Origin: Firmicutes bacterium HGW-Firmicutes-9
GTDB taxonomy: Bacteria > Bacillota > Clostridia > Christensenellales > CAG-138
Direction: 5' to 3'
Assembly: GCA_002841395.1 (NCBI GenBank)
Contig: PGZM01000001.1
Location: 1-64,000, forward strand
Length of the DNA: 64,000 nt
Below are positions 61,801 to 64,000 of this stretch, piece after piece. How positions within the stretch are numbered: position 1 is the stretch's first letter; the number at the start of each line of letters is the position of its first letter. Both the position numbers and the translations under genes were made by a program. Below the pieces are notes generated by a model. The model was not told the DNA's origin. It worked only from the letters and a program-made list of their open reading frames with translations, and searched no databases.

Positions 61801-63357
61801 CTTGTCTCCGGTGGAGCCGCTGGCGATGAATCCCGTCGGGGTCCAGCCTTCAAACGTGTAACCGTCCCTGGACGGATCGCCGAGCGTGATGTCCGCGCTC
61901 TCGATGGTGTAGCTCGCGGGGTTGGAGGCGTTGTTGACGCCGCCGTTGAGCTCGTAAGAGATGTTGTACTCGATGGCGTCAGACCAGACTGCTTCAAAGT
62001 GTTTGTCCCCCGTGGAACCACTTGCGATGAAGCCTGTCGGGCTCCAACCTTCGAACGTATAGCCGTCTCTGGTCGGGTTGGCCAGCGTGATGTCAGCACT
62101 CGAGATCGTATAGCTCGTGGGGTTAGAGGCATCATTGACGCCGCCGTTGAGCTCGTAGGTGATGTTGTACTCGATCGGTGCCGACCAGGAAGCCGTGAAG
62201 GTCTTGTCACCGGTTGAGTTGTTCAAGATCTTATCGGAAGGCGACCAGTTCAGGAAATTGTATCCTGCGCGGGTCGGATCCTGTAGGGTGATCGTGGGAT
62301 CATTATAGGTATAGGTCGACGGGTTACTCGGGTGATTGACACCGCCGTTGAGCTCGTAGGAGATGTTGTAACTCGTCAGTTCCCAACTCGCGGTAAAGCT
62401 AAGATTTCCGGTCGTACCCTTTTCGATGGTCACATCGGAGGGAGTCCATCCGGTGAATGTATAACCCAATTTGGTCGGGTTCTGCAGCGTAAACGTCGGC
62501 GTTACCTTTGTATAGGTAGTGGGGTTCGCCGGGTTGTTTGTACCACCGATTAAGTAGTAGGTGATGTAGTACGTACGAGAATACACGAATGTGATCACGT
62601 TGCTGCCGAAATCAAGGGTAATCGACTGAGGGCTGTTCGAGATCAGCGTGTAACCTGAAATCGAAATGGCAGAAGCAGTGACTGTTTGTCCAACGTGCCC
62701 GTCGTCTTCGTAGGGGTCGTGCAGTTGTGCACCTGCGTCATCTACATAACGCACGGTGTAATCGACGTCGATACTATCCTTTAAATGGATGTAAACGTTG
62801 TAGACCGTCGGATCGGAAGAGGACAAGAGCTGTACAGTTCCGTTGCCGGTCATCTGGCTGTTTGTGATAAATGAAGATTTTCCGGCGAGTGCAAATCCCG
62901 TGTCTGTCTGCAAGAGATTGACAAGGGCTCTGTTGGTCACAGCCGAGTAGGCTGTAATCTTTTCGCTGGTCAGCGGGGACATCACATAATGCTGTAAGAG
63001 ATTGGAAGTGTTATTTCCAATATAGATCCAGATATGTAGTTCTACCGCTTTATAAACTGCGGTAACGGTCAAGTTGCTCGTCACGGCTGAGAAATCAGTG
63101 TCCCATCCGTCTGCAACGTAGCCATTCCGCTCGGGGTGTGCGGGTGCGGTGGCTGCCTGACCTTCCTCCACTGAAACAGTGGAAATAAACGTTCCATCAA
63201 AATCCTGGAACGTGACATCATAATATGTAGGAGACAGTACGGTGTCTCCACCTTCTCCTTCACCAACAGCGGCCAGCGCCTGTGTGGGGAACAGAGAGAA
63301 AACGAGCATAAAGCTAAGCACAACGCTAATAGCTTTTGTAAGACGTGACCCTTTCAT
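58807..63357 (-). CDS. Large surface protein with 16 Listeria-Bacteroides-type repeats
   Basis: A 1516-residue protein with a signal peptide (1-30, cut after 'QALA'). It has an N-terminal beta repeat (45-103), a MucBP-like domain (about 195-262) and 16 tandem repeats of 65-67 residues from about 263 to 1325. Each repeat has the frame 'YNITYELNGGVN...NP.TYT...ITL..PT..GY.F.GW.P...GSTGDK.FTA.W', the InlB/Flg_new type. After a degenerate repeat, three hydrophobic C-terminal helices (about 1405-1515) anchor it; no LPxTG motif is present. It is probably a long stalk for adhesion. ATG after AAGGAGGATAAAACC. The middle repeats (3-5) are most alike, indicating recent duplication. Confidence 0.9.
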   Translation of the reverse strand: MKGSRLTKAISVVLSFMLVFSLFPTQALAAVGEGEGGDTVLSPTYYDVTFQDFDGTFISTVSVEEGQAATAPAHPERNGYVADGWDTDFSAVTSNLTVTAVYKAVELHIWIYIGNNTSNLLQHYVMSPLTSEKITAYSAVTNRALVNLLQTDTGFALAGKSSFITNSQMTGNGTVQLLSSSDPTVYNVYIHLKDSIDVDYTVRYVDDAGAQLHDPYEDDGHVGQTVTASAISISGYTLISNSPQSITLDFGSNVITFVYSRTYYITYYLIGGTNNPANPTTYTKVTPTFTLQNPTKLGYTFTGWTPSDVTIEKGTTGNLSFTASWELTSYNISYELNGGVNHPSNPSTYTYNDPTITLQDPTRAGYNFLNWSPSDKILNNSTGDKTFTASWSAPIEYNITYELNGGVNDASNPTSYTISSADITLANPTRDGYTFEGWSPTGFIASGSTGDKHFEAVWSDAIEYNISYELNGGVNNASNPASYTIESADITLGDPSRDGYTFEGWTPTGFIASGSTGDKSFEASWSEAIVYDITYELNGGVNDASNPATYTVESGDITLADPTRDGYTFLGWTPTGFIASGSTGDKSFEATWSDPIEYNISYELNGGVNDAANPATYTIESADITLANPTKAGYNFLGWTPTDNIPTGSTGDKSFTAMWSDAIEYNISYVLGGGVNNGSNPTTYTVESALITLANPTKAGYTFNGWTPTDNIPAGSTGDKEFTATWSDANVYNITYELNGGVNNGSNPSTYTVESGLITLANPTKTGYNFLGWTPTDNIPAGSTGDKTFTATWSDPIAYNITYVLGGGTNDPSNPATYNVTSATITLAAPTRLGYNFLGWSPTDTIATGSTGDKTFTARWSTAIRYNITYTMNGGINNFLNPSRYTVNSATITLRDPIRIGYDFAGWTPTDTIPTGSTGDKAFTATWTPSAYTIHYYLNGGTNDAANPATYTIETPTINLANPTRAGYDFWFWFPLDTIPQGSVGDRYVWAIWKAPTNYSITYNLNGGTNSPANPSIYNVESSTINLADPTRTGYTFAGWSPTSSIPAGSTGDKEFTASWTPITYNISYDLAGGVNDAGNPATYTIETPTFSLADPTRDFYTFAGWAPADTTIEQGSTGDLSFTASWTPIAYNITYVLNGGTNDAANPATYTVETPTFTLAAPTQLGYTFAGWDPADATIELGSHGDLTFTATWTPIVYPITYVMNGGANPAANPATYTIESPTITLAAPAQAGYVFLGWTPAGVIPTGTTGALTFTANWSAPIVYDITYVMNGGINAVGNPATYTVESGLITLDDPTREGYDFLGWTPTDNIPAGSVGDETFTATWSEPHVHTVTYFVNGGTEAGLDGVTPYRVYTNVAYGTVVPVPVNPQQDEFTFDGWTTAIPVNMPDADVVIYGSLTRLPALQEIITNERTPLAGPTWSLLNLILTALTVISIGTILSIFQKKRENKGTKKNTAFSLSTLLPAAGVIVAFIMTQVLSGTMVFTDRWSYLFAGITLVQAAVVTLALTGKSKKA
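59382..62571 (-). repeat. Array of sixteen ~200-bp coding repeats
   Basis: In-frame tandem repeats of about 195-201 bp inside the surface-protein gene. They lack stop codons in other frames, which creates long antisense open frames. Such arrays change copy number by recombination and are hard to assemble, so the true repeat number may differ. Confidence 0.88.
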
Positions 63358-64000
63358 GGTTTTATCCTCCTTGTAATAACAAGAGCACTTATGAGAACTC
63401 TGTATGCTACTATAATATGAACAAATAGTTACATCGCCGTTGCTTTCTTAAAAAAAGTAACAGTATTTTTGGGTTTTTTTTCAAAAAGCGGGGCTGTATT
63501 TCTAGTTTTCTTAATATTTCCGTAGTTTTGTCGCATTTAAGTTGCCACTTCGCGAAAAACTCAGTAATCAATGGCTTTCTTGTAACTTAGTCACCATGTG
63601 TAGCCTTACAAATCTGCTATTTAAGAATACTGCTAAAATGAGTAATTATACGATGAGTACACGAGTTGCGATTCTTATGGCATTTCTTAAAAGAAGCAGA
63701 TCATTACGGAGCTCGATTTCATACAGTAAATCGCACAATAGAGTGCTGTTTGCGTAACGATTATGTAACAAAGACCCATTAGTGCTGGATCGAGGATGTG
63801 CTGCTTTGAAGGTAAACGCGATATGAAATGAAAAACACCACGCGTGGTATGGATTTTGCGATACAAATTTGAGGATGCCGATGAGAAGAGGACGCGAATT
63901 CTCAAAATAGTCATCCGTCAGTCGATTGTTCGGTCAAGTACCCCACATGGTAATACATGAGTTTGCTTTTGATACAGAAGCATGATGTACATGTTTCGCA
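63358..64000. other. Gene-free AT-rich stretch at right edge
   Basis: No open frame with a ribosome site or recognisable product is found. It contains the leader of the surface-protein gene (63358-63450, with a possible TATTAT -10 on the minus strand near 63416) and a 12-base palindrome ACCACGCGTGGT at 63837-63848. Nothing else can be supported. Confidence 0.5.

Noticed and set aside
59803-62217. 804-codon plus-strand open frame opposite the repeat protein
   Set aside because: It is an antisense shadow of the 200-bp repeat array: no ribosome site, Arg/Cys-rich composition and the same repeat period as the real minus-strand gene.
63687-63914. 75-codon minus-strand frame near the right edge
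   Set aside because: No ribosome site, no domain and odd composition; treated as chance.

Overview
The window looks like a chromosome segment of an anaerobic, low-to-medium GC Gram-positive bacterium (Clostridia-like). The reasons are GGAGG-type ribosome sites, a flavodiiron protein, ECF-type vitamin uptake, rpmB, trmL and hom of Firmicutes type, PadR/MarR/XRE small regulators and lipobox lipoproteins. The genus cannot be told from sequence alone.

Region 1 (1-28.5 kb) is a siphovirus-type prophage with HK97-like head genes. In order it has large terminase, portal, ClpP-like protease, capsid, head fibre, connector and tail-completion genes, tail tube, a two-frame tail assembly chaperone with a canonical A AAA AAC slip site, tape measure, distal tail, a large multidomain tail protein, endolysin and holin. 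It ends in a lysogeny cassette with two overlapping large serine recombinases. The virion operon is interrupted twice by non-phage genes that have their own signals: a flavodiiron protein plus a zinc-ribbon protein between terminase and portal, and a lipoprotein, a TspO-like membrane protein and a RelA/SpoT-type HD protein between tail chaperone and tape measure. A beta-propeller/beta-helix surface-type protein lies just before the terminase and runs off the left edge.

Region 2 (28.6-36.0 kb, minus strand) is a defence block: type III methyltransferase (mod), type III restriction helicase-nuclease (res), an AAA ATPase and a DUF2130 protein. All four face the same way and probably form one operon.

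Region 3 (36.1-40.6 kb) is a small element of about 4.27 kb between two ~200-bp imperfect direct repeats. The right copy lies immediately downstream of a tRNA-Cys gene and contains the tRNA operon terminator. Cargo is a cupin, a membrane 4Fe-4S protein, a Crp/Fnr regulator with a well placed palindrome, DUF1905 and DUF1801 proteins and a short serine recombinase.

Region 4 (40.6-64 kb) is core chromosome with small accessory patches. It has a minus-strand tRNA array (Val-Asp-Phe-Gly-Cys) in which Val and Asp are fused by a deletion. Next come a fused pantothenate transporter/pantothenate kinase, homoserine dehydrogenase, and tRNA-Thr with a broken downstream copy interrupted by a palindromic insert. 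A 2TM SLATT-like gene pair, an XRE-regulated membrane protein and a DUF4405 protein follow. A two-gene acyltransferase/SDR operon resembles serine palmitoyltransferase plus ketosphinganine reductase. The rest is MarR, cyclophilin, aldo-keto reductase, trmL, rpmB, a PadR/DUF2812 pair, a GT-C glycosyltransferase with an LRR lipoprotein, and a 1516-residue surface protein with 16 tandem repeats. The last 640 bases hold no gene I can support.
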